Shown piece by piece: positions 9,373 through 17,313 of a stretch of 53,313 nt of DNA. The stretch comes from Bacteroidota bacterium (GTDB taxonomy: Bacteria > Bacteroidota > Ignavibacteria > Kapaibacteriales > UBA2268): positions 95,157 to 148,469 of the forward strand of contig JAJXYC010000009.1 in NCBI GenBank assembly GCA_021780815.1. Direction: 5' to 3'. Within the stretch, counting starts at the first letter, position 1. Each line of letters opens with the position of its first letter. Under the pieces are notes generated by a model, which made no database searches, was not told the origin of the DNA, and saw only the letters and a program-made list of their open reading frames with translations. The translations under genes were made by a program, and so were the position numbers.

Positions 9373-12033
9373 TTAATCATCTCCAAATTTTTTAAAAAAC
9401 CAAACTTTAACAAAATGGGTAAGAGTTGAATAAAGTAAAAGAAAACTTGTAATCCAAATCCAATAAGTGTAAGGTAAAGCAACCAGTCCAAGAGTTCCAG
9501 ATAAAGGAGAATAAGGCAACCATACTGCAATTGCCATAATTATTAATGTTGTAAGTGTCATTGGTAGTGATGCTCTACTTCCAAAGAAAGGAATTTTCTT
9601 TGTGCGAATTATATGAACGATTAATGTTTGTGTTAGCAAGGATTCCACAAACCACCCTGTTTGGAATAAACTTACAAGATAGGATTTGCTGTGTTGAGTT
9701 AATGTTGGGTTAAGAAATTCACGAGCATTAAATATTATCCACATCAGACCAAATGTTGCATAATCAAAAATTGAACTCATTGGACCAATAAAGACCATAA
9801 ACTTTTTAATATTGTTTATGTTCCACTTCAACGGTTTAGCAATCAGTTCTTTATCTACATTATCAGTAGGAATTCCTGTTTGAGAAAAGTCATAGAGTAA
9901 ATTATTAGTAAGGATTTGAATAGGTTTCATTGGCAAAAATGGGAATAAATAACTTGCACCAAGTACACTAAACATATTACCAAAGTTAGAACTAGCTCCC
10001 ATACGAATATATTTTACAATATTAGCGAAGACTCTTCTACCTTCCATAATGCCTTCTTCAAGCACCATCAAACTTTTTTCTAATAAAATAATATCTGCGG
10101 ATTCTTTTGCAACATCCACACCGCTATCAACTGAGATGCCAACGTCAGAGGCTCTTAAAGATGGCGAGTCGTTAATCCCATCACCCATATAACCCACAAT
10201 ATGTCCTGTTTCCCTTAATCCGTATATAACTTTTTCCTTTTGAGACGGAGATAATTTTGCAAATACATTCGCTTCTTCTATAACTTGTTGAAATTGGTTG
10301 TTGTTCATTCTTTCAATTTCATCGCCAGTAACAATTTTAGTAATTTTAAGACCAACGTCATTACATACTTTTTTTGTAACTAATGCGTTATCACCAGTAA
10401 GGATTTTAACCTCTACACCACTATTATGTAAAGCGGCAATAGCTTCGGGTGTAGATTCTTTTGGTGGGTCAAAAAAGGCTATATAACCTAAAAGGATTAA
10501 GTCGCTTTCGTCTGATACGTTAAATACAGTTTTGTCTTTTGTGAATTCTCTATAACCAATAGCAAGAACACGGTAACCATCGTTGTTTAAATCTTCCACT
10601 TCTTCATATAAATCATTTTGAATCATTGGAATTAACGGATATATTTCATCGTCAACTTGATATTTGTTGCAAACAGAAAAAATTTCTTCAACAGCACCTT
10701 TACAAATTAAAACATGGTCGCCTTCGTATTCTACAACAACAGACATTCTCCTTCTTTGGAAATCAAAAGGAAGCTCGTCGACAAGTTGACATCTTGATTC
10801 AACATTTAAATCTATGCGTTCAATTACAGCTCGATCGATTAAATTTTTCAATCCAGTTTGGTAAAAACTATTTAAATAAGCATAAAGGAGGACATCATCG
10901 CTTTCTTTACCAGTTATATCAACGTGCTTTTCTAAAACCACCTTATCTTGTGTTAAAGTTCCTGTTTTATCGGTACATAAAATATCAATTGCACCGAAAT
11001 TCTGAATTGAACTTAAATTTTTCACAATAACTTTTTTGCGAGACATTGATAAAGCACCTTTGGCAAGATTTACTGTTACAATCATAGGCAACATTTCTGG
11101 GGTTAAGCCTACTGCAATAGATAAACCAAATAATAAAGCATCAATCCAATCACCTTTTGTTAAGCCTACTATCATAAAAACAGCAAAGACCATCAGAAGC
11201 ATAAATTTTATCATCAAATAAGTAAATGACTTAACACCTTTGTCAAAACTTGTTTCAGGACGTTTGCCGGTTAATTTTTCTGAAATAGAACCGAAATAAG
11301 TTCTTGTGCCTGTATTTATAACTATACCTCTTGCACTACCACTAATTACGTTACTTCCCTGGAAACAGGCATTGGTCAAATCAAAAACATAACTTCCTTG
11401 TATTGGTTCTGTTTCTGATTTTTTTTCAACTGGCATTGCCTCGCCTGTTAGTACAGATTGGCTAACAAAAAAATCTTTTGCCGTGATTAATCTTAAATCT
11501 GCGGGAATAATAGAACCAGCCTGCAATATTACAATATCGCCGGGGACTATTTCTGAAATTGGAATTTCAATTTCTTTCCCATCTCTTAATGCTATGACTT
11601 GCGATTGAACTCTTTTCCCTAAGGCTTCAACTGCTTTGTTTGACCTTCTATCTAATACATAAGATAACCCTACACTCAATAATACCATCATACTTACTAT
11701 AATTGAAGATTTCACTTCACCAATTATTATAGAAACAATTGCTATTATGAGTAGCTGGATAACAAGCGGACTTTTCAATCTGTTATATATATCAACCCAG
11801 AAGTTTAATGTTTTAGTGTGTGCAAGTTCATTTTTTCCATATTCATCTAATCTTTCTTCTGCTTCCTCGTTCGTTAAACCTAAACTGCTACTTTCCAGTT
11901 TTAAAAAATTTTCGGCTATTGATGTCTGGCAGACTTCAATTAATAATTTCTCGTAATCTGAAATTGAATGCGGACTTTTTGCCGCTTTTGTAAATGAAGA
12001 AGCTGATATTTTTGGGAAAATTGATTTAGTCAT
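9373..12033 (-). CDS. mgtA: Magnesium-translocating P-type ATPase MgtA
   Basis: An 886-residue P-type ATPase of the MgtA/MgtB (type IIIB) group. The actuator loop is LTGEAMPVEK (195-204), the phosphorylated aspartate is D355 in DKTGTLT, and the hinge GDGIND is intact. The MgtA-specific stretch ASSNFGNMFSVLGAS follows, and then FDYATFGLMW in the C-terminal membrane region. Helices cluster at about 90-125, 270-320 and in the last 220 residues. It imports Mg2+ when the cation is scarce. A strong GGAGG ribosome binding site (12040-12044) sits 6 bases before the ATG. The ATG overlaps the stop of a 60-codon ORF, and a further short leader ORF lies upstream, which suggests translational control. The EIIA-like gene follows after 2 bases. 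Confidence 0.95.
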   Translation of the reverse strand: MTKSIFPKISASSFTKAAKSPHSISDYEKLLIEVCQTSIAENFLKLESSSLGLTNEEAEERLDEYGKNELAHTKTLNFWVDIYNRLKSPLVIQLLIIAIVSIIIGEVKSSIIVSMMVLLSVGLSYVLDRRSNKAVEALGKRVQSQVIALRDGKEIEIPISEIVPGDIVILQAGSIIPADLRLITAKDFFVSQSVLTGEAMPVEKKSETEPIQGSYVFDLTNACFQGSNVISGSARGIVINTGTRTYFGSISEKLTGKRPETSFDKGVKSFTYLMIKFMLLMVFAVFMIVGLTKGDWIDALLFGLSIAVGLTPEMLPMIVTVNLAKGALSMSRKKVIVKNLSSIQNFGAIDILCTDKTGTLTQDKVVLEKHVDITGKESDDVLLYAYLNSFYQTGLKNLIDRAVIERIDLNVESRCQLVDELPFDFQRRRMSVVVEYEGDHVLICKGAVEEIFSVCNKYQVDDEIYPLIPMIQNDLYEEVEDLNNDGYRVLAIGYREFTKDKTVFNVSDESDLILLGYIAFFDPPKESTPEAIAALHNSGVEVKILTGDNALVTKKVCNDVGLKITKIVTGDEIERMNNNQFQQVIEEANVFAKLSPSQKEKVIYGLRETGHIVGYMGDGINDSPSLRASDVGISVDSGVDVAKESADIILLEKSLMVLEEGIMEGRRVFANIVKYIRMGASSNFGNMFSVLGASYLFPFLPMKPIQILTNNLLYDFSQTGIPTDNVDKELIAKPLKWNINNIKKFMVFIGPMSSIFDYATFGLMWIIFNAREFLNPTLTQHSKSYLVSLFQTGWFVESLLTQTLIVHIIRTKKIPFFGSRASLPMTLTTLIIMAIAVWLPYSPLSGTLGLVALPYTYWIWITSFLLLYSTLTHFVKVWFFKKFGDD

Positions 12034-12212
12034 AAATTGCCTCCATAATTATTTTCAGTATATATTGAATGATTATGGAAAGTATTTAAACTATAATATA
12101 ATCCTCTTTTTGGATCTATTCTTAAAACCAAAAAATTAAGCATTATATGCTTTATATTTTGCTCAAAAATACTTTGATTACAGGTTGTAAAGACATTAAA
12201 GTATTTTTTCAT
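12030..12212 (-). CDS. 60-residue ORF overlapping mgtA start (possible coupled leader or small protein)
   Basis: An ATG at 12212 is preceded by AGAGAGG five bases upstream. The frame runs 60 codons to a TGA that shares ATGA with the mgtA start. A GTG six bases earlier (12218) is a possible alternative start. The product begins MKKYFNVFTTCNQ, includes LNFLVLRIDPKRGLYYSL, has no transmembrane helix and matches no family I know. The mgtA Shine-Dalgarno sequence lies inside its last codons, so its translation would open or load that site. Two readings are possible: a true small protein, or a coupling leader. Chance cannot be excluded, because low-complexity AT-rich sequence gives such ORFs readily. 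Confidence 0.42.
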   Translation of the reverse strand: MKKYFNVFTTCNQSIFEQNIKHIMLNFLVLRIDPKRGLYYSLNTFHNHSIYTENNYGGNL

Positions 12213-12228
12213 TGGCACCTCTCTTTAA

Positions 12229-12280
12229 CTTCCTTGGAGGTTTACCAACAAATTAAATTAGGAGGTTATTTCCAAGAAAG
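12229..12280 (-). promoter_or_regulatory. Stem-loop in mgtA leader RNA (candidate attenuator)
   Basis: Bases 12271-12280, which encode the last leader codons, pair over 10 positions (one G-U) with 12229-12238: CUUUCUUGGA with UCCAAGGAAG. The 32-base loop includes CCUCC, a second CCUCC overlaps the 3' arm, and both could also pair with the mgtA GGAGG. A further CACC (12281-12284) to GGUG pairing could cover the ribosome binding site of the 60-codon ORF. A ribosome finishing the leader would melt the stem; one that drops off early would let it form. The switch direction is unknown. Confidence 0.5.
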
Positions 12281-12343
12281 GGTGTTTTTGAAATTATGTG
12301 AATTAATTTTTTGAGCGCCAGGTTCATCTGAATCAGGCATCAT
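12266..12343 (-). CDS. 25-codon candidate Mg2+-sensing leader peptide of mgtA
   Basis: Two adjacent ATG codons (12343 and 12340) open a 25-codon frame that ends in TAA at 12266-12268. The N-terminus reads MMPDSDEPG, giving two prolines and three acidic residues within nine positions, and the C-terminus reads NTLSWK. A TTAGGA ribosome binding site lies 4 bases before the first ATG, and a -7-like element lies 30 bases upstream. In E. coli and Salmonella, the mgtA leader peptide MgtL also starts with an acidic/proline run that destabilises ribosomes at low Mg2+. The resemblance is in composition and position, not alignable homology. The last codons pair with RNA just ahead of the next ribosome binding site. 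Confidence 0.55.
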   Translation of the reverse strand: MMPDSDEPGAQKINSHNFKNTLSWK

Positions 12344-12373
12344 ATTTTCCTAATATTTTGTTTAACAACATTA

Positions 12374-12381
12374 CAAAATTA
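12374..12381 (-). promoter_or_regulatory. Putative -7 element of the mgtA leader promoter
   Basis: The minus strand reads TAATTTTG, an exact match to the Bacteroidota -7 consensus TAnnTTTG. It is followed by TAATGTTG, and the leader ATG lies 30 bases downstream. No convincing -33 TTTG is seen at the expected spacing. Confidence 0.4.
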
Positions 12382-12465
12382 AGCAATTATTTCTATTTTT
12401 TTTGTATTTATTTTCAAGAATTGAAAATTTTTTTTATTTTTATTTTGGACTATACAATTAAATGG

Positions 12466-12492
12466 AAAAGCTGCCTTTTAAAGACAGCTTTT
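12466..12492 (-). terminator. Hairpin terminator after the porin gene
   Basis: AAAAGCTG and CAGCTTTT form an 8-bp stem around an 11-base, partly self-pairing loop. It lies 62 bases past the porin stop and before the mgtA leader promoter. The T-tract is only the TTTT of the stem arm on either strand, so it may act in both directions or be weak. The rest of the 12219-12553 interval holds only the mgtA leader elements described separately. Confidence 0.5.
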
Positions 12493-12553
12493 AACAATAC
12501 ATTATTTATTAGATGCTATGCTTCTTAATTATGATAAAGAGCATATGAAAATC

Positions 12554-13636
12554 TTAAAATATATAAAAGAAAGTTAATCTTGGAGTTACTGAAGCATCAA
12601 TGCTTCTTCCATTAGGAATTGATTCATAAGTTTCCACAATAACGTTTGGACTTATTGTTACTTTTTCATCTGGTTTGTAATTTAAACTTAATAAGAACCA
12701 ATTTCTCGAATCACCTTTTGAATTCGAAGATGAATTAGGGTCAAAATAATCGTAACGAACAACAGCAGATAAATCTTTGGAAAAATTATAAGAAGCAAAA
12801 GCTGAAATGCCAATTGCGTTTTTATTTGTTAAACTTCCGTTATAGATAAATCCATTTTGAGATTGTTTTGTAAATGCTTCTAATCCAAAAGAATAAGCAT
12901 CTTTTTCTTTATAAGCAAGGAATAAATCATAAGTTAAATCATTATTTGAAACATTTTCCAAAGGATTGGAAAGTGATGGAATATCGGCGTGTTGATTGAA
13001 ATCAGCATAAAGTGTAGCTGTAAATTGCTTTATTGGGTTGTATTGAATGTGTGCGTATAATCTTTTATATTTATCCGTTTCAGGGGCATTGCCACTACCA
13101 TTACCATACATTACCCAATATTTAAATATTCCTTCGCCATCAATTTTCCCTTTTAAAGAAATACCTATATCACGAGAAGGAGCAATTCCACGTAAATCTA
13201 AAATTGTTTTTTCCAAAAATCTATTACCCCAAATACCTTCGGAAACATCAAATGACGGTGTTGGTTGAATTCCAAAAATTAAATCACTTCCTGAAAATAT
13301 ATTTCTCCACTGCAAATAGGCATCTTTTACCATAACTCCAATTTTACCATTGCTTGTGTTGGCGGCTTGGTCTGCTTCAAGTCTAAATTTTGTAGTAAAT
13401 GATGAGGAAATATCATAATCGTATGTAAAATAAATTCTACGTAGTTGAAAGCCATTCAAATTTTTTGCTCCGCCATTTGCAACATTTGGCAATTTAGTAA
13501 TGGCTGTGTCTCTTGCTGAATTGTAAAAATAATCCCCGAACATATATCCCGAGAATTTTCCTTTGCTTGTTGCTTCTTCTGAATACAATTGTAAACTGGC
13601 AACAAAAAGTAAAAGGAGTGTTAGTAATTTTTTCAT
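12554..13636 (-). CDS. Outer-membrane beta-barrel porin (phosphate-selective porin O/P-like)
   Basis: A 360-residue protein with a signal peptide (MKKLLTLLLLFVASLQLYSEE). The body alternates short amphipathic strands with aromatic girdles, for example GFQLRRIYFTYDYDISSSFTTKFRLEADQAA and FLEKTILDLRGIAPSRDIGISLKG. It ends in a phenylalanine (RLTFFYIF), as expected for a substrate of the Bam machinery. The layout resembles OprO/OprP-type porins, which often carry anions; the solute cannot be read from sequence. It stands alone, with hairpins on both sides, and a TAATTTTG -7-like element lies 34 bases ahead of the ATG. Confidence 0.8.
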   Translation of the reverse strand: MKKLLTLLLLFVASLQLYSEEATSKGKFSGYMFGDYFYNSARDTAITKLPNVANGGAKNLNGFQLRRIYFTYDYDISSSFTTKFRLEADQAANTSNGKIGVMVKDAYLQWRNIFSGSDLIFGIQPTPSFDVSEGIWGNRFLEKTILDLRGIAPSRDIGISLKGKIDGEGIFKYWVMYGNGSGNAPETDKYKRLYAHIQYNPIKQFTATLYADFNQHADIPSLSNPLENVSNNDLTYDLFLAYKEKDAYSFGLEAFTKQSQNGFIYNGSLTNKNAIGISAFASYNFSKDLSAVVRYDYFDPNSSSNSKGDSRNWFLLSLNYKPDEKVTISPNVIVETYESIPNGRSIDASVTPRLTFFYIF

Positions 13637-13669
13637 ATTTTACCTATAAAATTAAAAAAAATAATATTA

Positions 13670-13677
13670 CAAAATTA
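13670..13677 (-). promoter_or_regulatory. Putative -7 element of the porin promoter
   Basis: TAATTTTG followed by TAATATT on the minus strand matches TAnnTTTG and is the same octamer as upstream of the mgtA leader and gltX. It leaves a leader of about 25-30 bases. No clear -33 element is visible. Confidence 0.4.
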
Positions 13678-13779
13678 ATTTTATATTTTGAAGGTTACGT
13701 TAAGAAAGTGTGAAAGATTAGAGTAGGAACAAAAAATTAATTAAAATATCCTTATGATAAAATTAGATTATAAAAATTA

Positions 13780-13802
13780 GTCCCGATTTGCTGTATCGGG
13801 AC
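13780..13802 (-). terminator. Hairpin terminator after ilvE
   Basis: GTCCCGAT and ATCGGGAC form a perfect 8-bp stem with a 7-base loop. It lies 56 bases past the ilvE stop and is followed on the minus strand by TAATTTTTAT. The core resembles a second palindrome, CCCCGATTTTCGGGG, inside the Nudix gene. Confidence 0.6.
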
Positions 13803-13858
13803 CATAAATAAATAACTAATTAAAAAAAAGGAATACAAAAAAGGTAAAATAAAATCTA

Positions 13859-14929
13859 TTAATTTACTTGAATAATCCAACCAAATTTATCTTCAATTTC
13901 ACCATATTGAATACCCAACAAAGTATCGTACATTTTTTGCGAGATAGTGCCAATTTTACCATCACCTAAAACGTAATCGTTATCTTTGTAAGATAAAATT
14001 CCCACTGGCGAAATAGTTGCAGCTGTTCCAGCACCAAAAGCTTCGGAAAGTTTTCCATTTTGCAATCCTTCAAAAATTTCATTAATAGAAATCACTCTTT
14101 CAGAAGTTTTAATACCCATAGATTTAGCAAGGTGAAGAACAGAATCACGAGTTACACCATTTAAAATCGTTCCGGCTTCCAAAGAAGGAGTAATAATTTC
14201 TCCATTTAGAACAAACAAAATGTTCATTGCTCCAACTTCATCAATATTAGACAAATTAACACCGTCTAACCAAAGTACTTGTGAATATCCATTCTTTTTA
14301 GCTTCTTGACCGGCGAGCAAAGAAGCGGCATAATTAGCGGCTGTTTTTGCTGAACCTAATCCACCACGAACCGCACGCACATAATTATCGGCTACTTTGA
14401 TTTTTACTGGATTTAAGCCTTCTTCGTAATAAGATGCAACTGGTGATGCAAAAATAATCAACATATAATCGTCTGATGGATGTACTCCTAACACATTGGA
14501 ATTACCGAACAGTACTGGGCGAATATAAAGGGATTCGCCTCTTTTTTGGGGAACAAATGCTTTATTGTAATGAACAACTTCTTTTACAGCTTGTATAAAA
14601 AGTTCTACTGGATATTCGGGAATAACAAGTTTTTTTGCTGAGTTGTTTAATCGTTGAGCATTTTTGTCAGGGCGGAAAATATTAATACCACCTTTAACAT
14701 TATAATATGCCTTTAACCCTTCAAATATCGTTTGTCCATAGTGCAAAGTCATCATTGAAGGTTCAATTTCAAAAGGTCCATAAGGCACAATTTTGCCATC
14801 GTCCCATTTGCCATTACGATAATTGGCAACAAACATATAATCGGCAAAATACTTTCCAAATCCTAATTTCTGCCAATTTACCGAATTAAATCTTGTATCA
14901 TTTCTTTCAATAAAATTAAATTTAGGCAT
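13859..14929 (-). CDS. ilvE: Branched-chain amino acid aminotransferase
   Basis: A 356-residue fold-type IV PLP enzyme of the longer BCAT group. The Schiff-base lysine is K195 in GGLGSAKTAANYAASLLAGQ. Supporting motifs are GQTIFEGLKAYY (residues 65-76), YIRPVLFGNSNVLGV and the C-terminal GTAATISPVG. It moves the amino group between glutamate and the keto acids of valine, leucine and isoleucine. No other branched-chain genes lie nearby. It is separated from rodA by 104 bases and followed by a hairpin terminator. Confidence 0.94.
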   Translation of the reverse strand: MPKFNFIERNDTRFNSVNWQKLGFGKYFADYMFVANYRNGKWDDGKIVPYGPFEIEPSMMTLHYGQTIFEGLKAYYNVKGGINIFRPDKNAQRLNNSAKKLVIPEYPVELFIQAVKEVVHYNKAFVPQKRGESLYIRPVLFGNSNVLGVHPSDDYMLIIFASPVASYYEEGLNPVKIKVADNYVRAVRGGLGSAKTAANYAASLLAGQEAKKNGYSQVLWLDGVNLSNIDEVGAMNILFVLNGEIITPSLEAGTILNGVTRDSVLHLAKSMGIKTSERVISINEIFEGLQNGKLSEAFGAGTAATISPVGILSYKDNDYVLGDGKIGTISQKMYDTLLGIQYGEIEDKFGWIIQVN

Positions 14930-15033
14930 GAACTTTCTCTCTTTTTAAAATTTTAATAAAAACACGTATACTAATTTAATAAAAAATAATGGAATAACAT
15001 TATTTTAATGTGAAGCATAAGTTTAACAAAATA

Positions 15034-16263
15034 TTATTGAATTGTTCTATATGCATTTAATATAAGTCCAATCAAAGAATAATTTACAATTAAAGAAGTT
15101 CCACCATAGCTCATAAAAGGCAAAGGAATACCCATAACGGGAGTTATTCCAAGCACCATTCCTATGTTTATGAAAATATGAAAAAGAAATAATGATGCTG
15201 TAGCAATGCATATTACACTAAAAAATCTGCTCCGTGTTCGTGCAGAAATATCTAATATTCTTTTTAAAACTAAAAAAAATAAAATAAGAACAATAGTTGC
15301 GCCCATAAATCCAAATTCTTCGGCAGGGACAGAGTAAATAAAGTCAGTCCATTGCATAGGGATATACCGCAGTTGTGTTTGTGTACCATGCATAAATCCT
15401 TTACCTTCTAACCCTCCACTACCGACAGCAAGAACTGATTGAGCGACATTATAACCTGTATCTTTTAAATTTTTGCCAGGTGATAAGAAAGTATTTATTC
15501 TTGCTTGCTGATGCACTGCTAAATGTGAATAAATCATTGGTGCAGATACTGAAATAATTACCGAAAGACCTATTACTATAATTTTTCTTGATAGTTTGTT
15601 CCTAAAAAACATAACAGATACAGCAAATCCGATTATCCCCAGCCAAAAAGCAATGTTTCCAGTTAAAGATAAAATTATCAAAACAGGCGAAAATGTTATT
15701 GTAAATAAAAATAATGCATCAATTCCTGTCCAATAAAGTAAACCAATTAAAATTGCAAAAAACACAACAGATGTACCAAAGTCTGGTTGAAGTAAAATTA
15801 AAATTACAGGTAAAATATAAAGACCGATCACAAGCATAAATGTCCGAAGATATTTTATACTTACATTAAGATTAGTAAAAATCAAGCCTGATGTTAGAAT
15901 TACAGCAAATTTTGCTAATTCGGCAGGTTGGAAAGATTTTCCCCCTATGCTAATCCAGCCTTTTGTTCCGTAATTTATTGTTCCAAAAACTAATGCCACT
16001 AATAAAGACAATATTGCAAGACTATAAATTGGAACTACTATGTATCTCATTAATTTTTCAGGGAAAAGAGTAAAAAAAGTTAATGAAATCAGACCTATTC
16101 CAAATGACATTATTTGATTCTGGAACTCTTTATTTGAAGCAGAAGTAGAAGTTGAACTATAAATTGAAATTAGCCCGATTATTGTTAGCAATAAAACAGG
16201 TAAAAGCAGTTTATAATCCAAATAATCAAAGAATTTTTTCTCTACGTATATTTTAGATGCCAT
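15034..16263 (-). CDS. rodA: Rod-shape SEDS glycosyltransferase RodA
   Basis: The protein has 409 residues from the ATG at 16263; the frame extends 27 bases to a TTG that I reject. About ten membrane helices are seen. The SEDS signature TPVMGIPLPFMSYGGTSLIVNYSLIGLI is near the C-terminus, and IPMQWTDFIYSVPAEEFGF lies in the large periplasmic loop, both typical of RodA. It polymerises lipid II into glycan during cell elongation together with a class B PBP. The partner PBP2 and MreBCD are not adjacent. A 12-base tandem repeat sits directly upstream. Confidence 0.93.
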   Translation of the reverse strand: MASKIYVEKKFFDYLDYKLLLPVLLLTIIGLISIYSSTSTSASNKEFQNQIMSFGIGLISLTFFTLFPEKLMRYIVVPIYSLAILSLLVALVFGTINYGTKGWISIGGKSFQPAELAKFAVILTSGLIFTNLNVSIKYLRTFMLVIGLYILPVILILLQPDFGTSVVFFAILIGLLYWTGIDALFLFTITFSPVLIILSLTGNIAFWLGIIGFAVSVMFFRNKLSRKIIVIGLSVIISVSAPMIYSHLAVHQQARINTFLSPGKNLKDTGYNVAQSVLAVGSGGLEGKGFMHGTQTQLRYIPMQWTDFIYSVPAEEFGFMGATIVLILFFLVLKRILDISARTRSRFFSVICIATASLFLFHIFINIGMVLGITPVMGIPLPFMSYGGTSLIVNYSLIGLILNAYRTIQ

Positions 16264-16308
16264 TTTGTTGTGTAATTTAAATTTAAACAAGAACTATGTT
16301 TCAAGCCT

Positions 16309-16363
16309 TAAAATAAAAATAAATATTAAAATAAATATTAAAATAAATATTAAAATAAATATT
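16309..16363. repeat. 12-bp tandem repeat between rodA and purC
   Basis: Three exact copies of TTAAAATAAATA cover 16326-16361. They are preceded by an 18-base imperfect copy and followed by a broken one. The tract lies just past the purC stop and about 45 bases before the rodA start, where slippage could alter spacing of the rodA promoter. Confidence 0.85.
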
Positions 16364-16368
16364 ATTGA

Positions 16369-17247
16369 TTAGTATAAAATAATTGAAAGAGCTTCTTTAT
16401 ATTTTGCAACAGTTCTATCGATAATCTCATCAGGCAAATCAGGCGGAGTAGAATTTCTATCCCAATTTGTTGATAACAAATAATCTCTTAAAACTTGTTT
16501 GTCAAAATTTTGTTGCTCAACATTAACAGCATAATGTTTTTTATCCCAAAATCTTGAAGAATCAGGGGTTAATGCTTCATCAATTAAAATAATTTTGCCA
16601 TTGTTATCAATACCGAATTCAAATTTTGTATCAGCTAAAATTAATCCTTTTGCATCTAAATAACTATGTGCGAAATTATAAAGTTCTAATGATTTATCTT
16701 TTAAATAATTTGCTTCCTTTTCGCCAATAATATTTGCCATTTCTTTGAAAGAAATATTCATATCATGTCCATTCTCTTCTTTTGTGGAAGGAGTAAAAAT
16801 AGGTTCAGGTAAACGTTCAAATTCTTGTAATCCCTTTGGGAGTTCGATTCCTGTAATTGTTCCATTTTTTTTGTATTCCTTCCACCCAGACCCAGCAATA
16901 TAACCTCTAACAATAAATTCAATTGGGAATGGTTTGGCTTTTTTCACAAGCATAGAACGGTCTTGTAAAACATCGCTATGTCTTTGACAAATTTCAGGAT
17001 ATTTAGAAATATCATCTGTTATTAAATGGTTAGGTATAATTTGCTTTGTATGGTCAAACCAAAATACTGCTATTTTATTCAAAATTTTACCTTTGTCAGG
17101 GATTGGTTGATTCATAACATAATCAAATGCAGATATTCTGTCAGTTGAAATAACAAGTAAGTTCTCATTTAAATCATAGACATCTCTAACTTTCCCTCGT
17201 CTAAATAATTTAATATCTTTAATGTTTGTTTGTTTAATTGAATCCAT
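16369..17247 (-). CDS. purC: Phosphoribosylaminoimidazole-succinocarboxamide synthase
   Basis: A 292-residue SAICAR synthetase. Recognisable motifs are RRGKVRDVYDL (residues 16-26, phosphate-binding), ISTDRISAFDYVM, EFIVRGYIAGSGWKEY, and IDEALTPDSSRFWDKKHY near the C-terminus. It joins CAIR and aspartate with ATP in step 8 of purine synthesis. The length fits the longer PurC type. No other purine genes are next to it; the M20 peptidase gene lies 66 bases upstream on the same strand. Confidence 0.95.
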   Translation of the reverse strand: MDSIKQTNIKDIKLFRRGKVRDVYDLNENLLVISTDRISAFDYVMNQPIPDKGKILNKIAVFWFDHTKQIIPNHLITDDISKYPEICQRHSDVLQDRSMLVKKAKPFPIEFIVRGYIAGSGWKEYKKNGTITGIELPKGLQEFERLPEPIFTPSTKEENGHDMNISFKEMANIIGEKEANYLKDKSLELYNFAHSYLDAKGLILADTKFEFGIDNNGKIILIDEALTPDSSRFWDKKHYAVNVEQQNFDKQVLRDYLLSTNWDRNSTPPDLPDEIIDRTVAKYKEALSIILY

Positions 17248-17313
17248 AAATTCACCTTTTTTATTTTACAGAATTTTAATTATCGTCATATTTAAGTCTA
17301 ATGACACAGAAAT

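Noticed and set aside
10626-11030. 134-residue ORF antisense to mgtA
   Set aside because: It lies wholly opposite the catalytic region of a well conserved ATPase; the composition mirrors the opposite strand and no motif is present.
12213-12553. M-box (ykoK) Mg2+ riboswitch upstream of mgtA
   Set aside because: I looked for the conserved GUUAGGUGAGGCUCC-type core and the paired arms; only a GAGAGGUG ribosome-site-like match is present, and the region is too AT-rich and short of the conserved elements.
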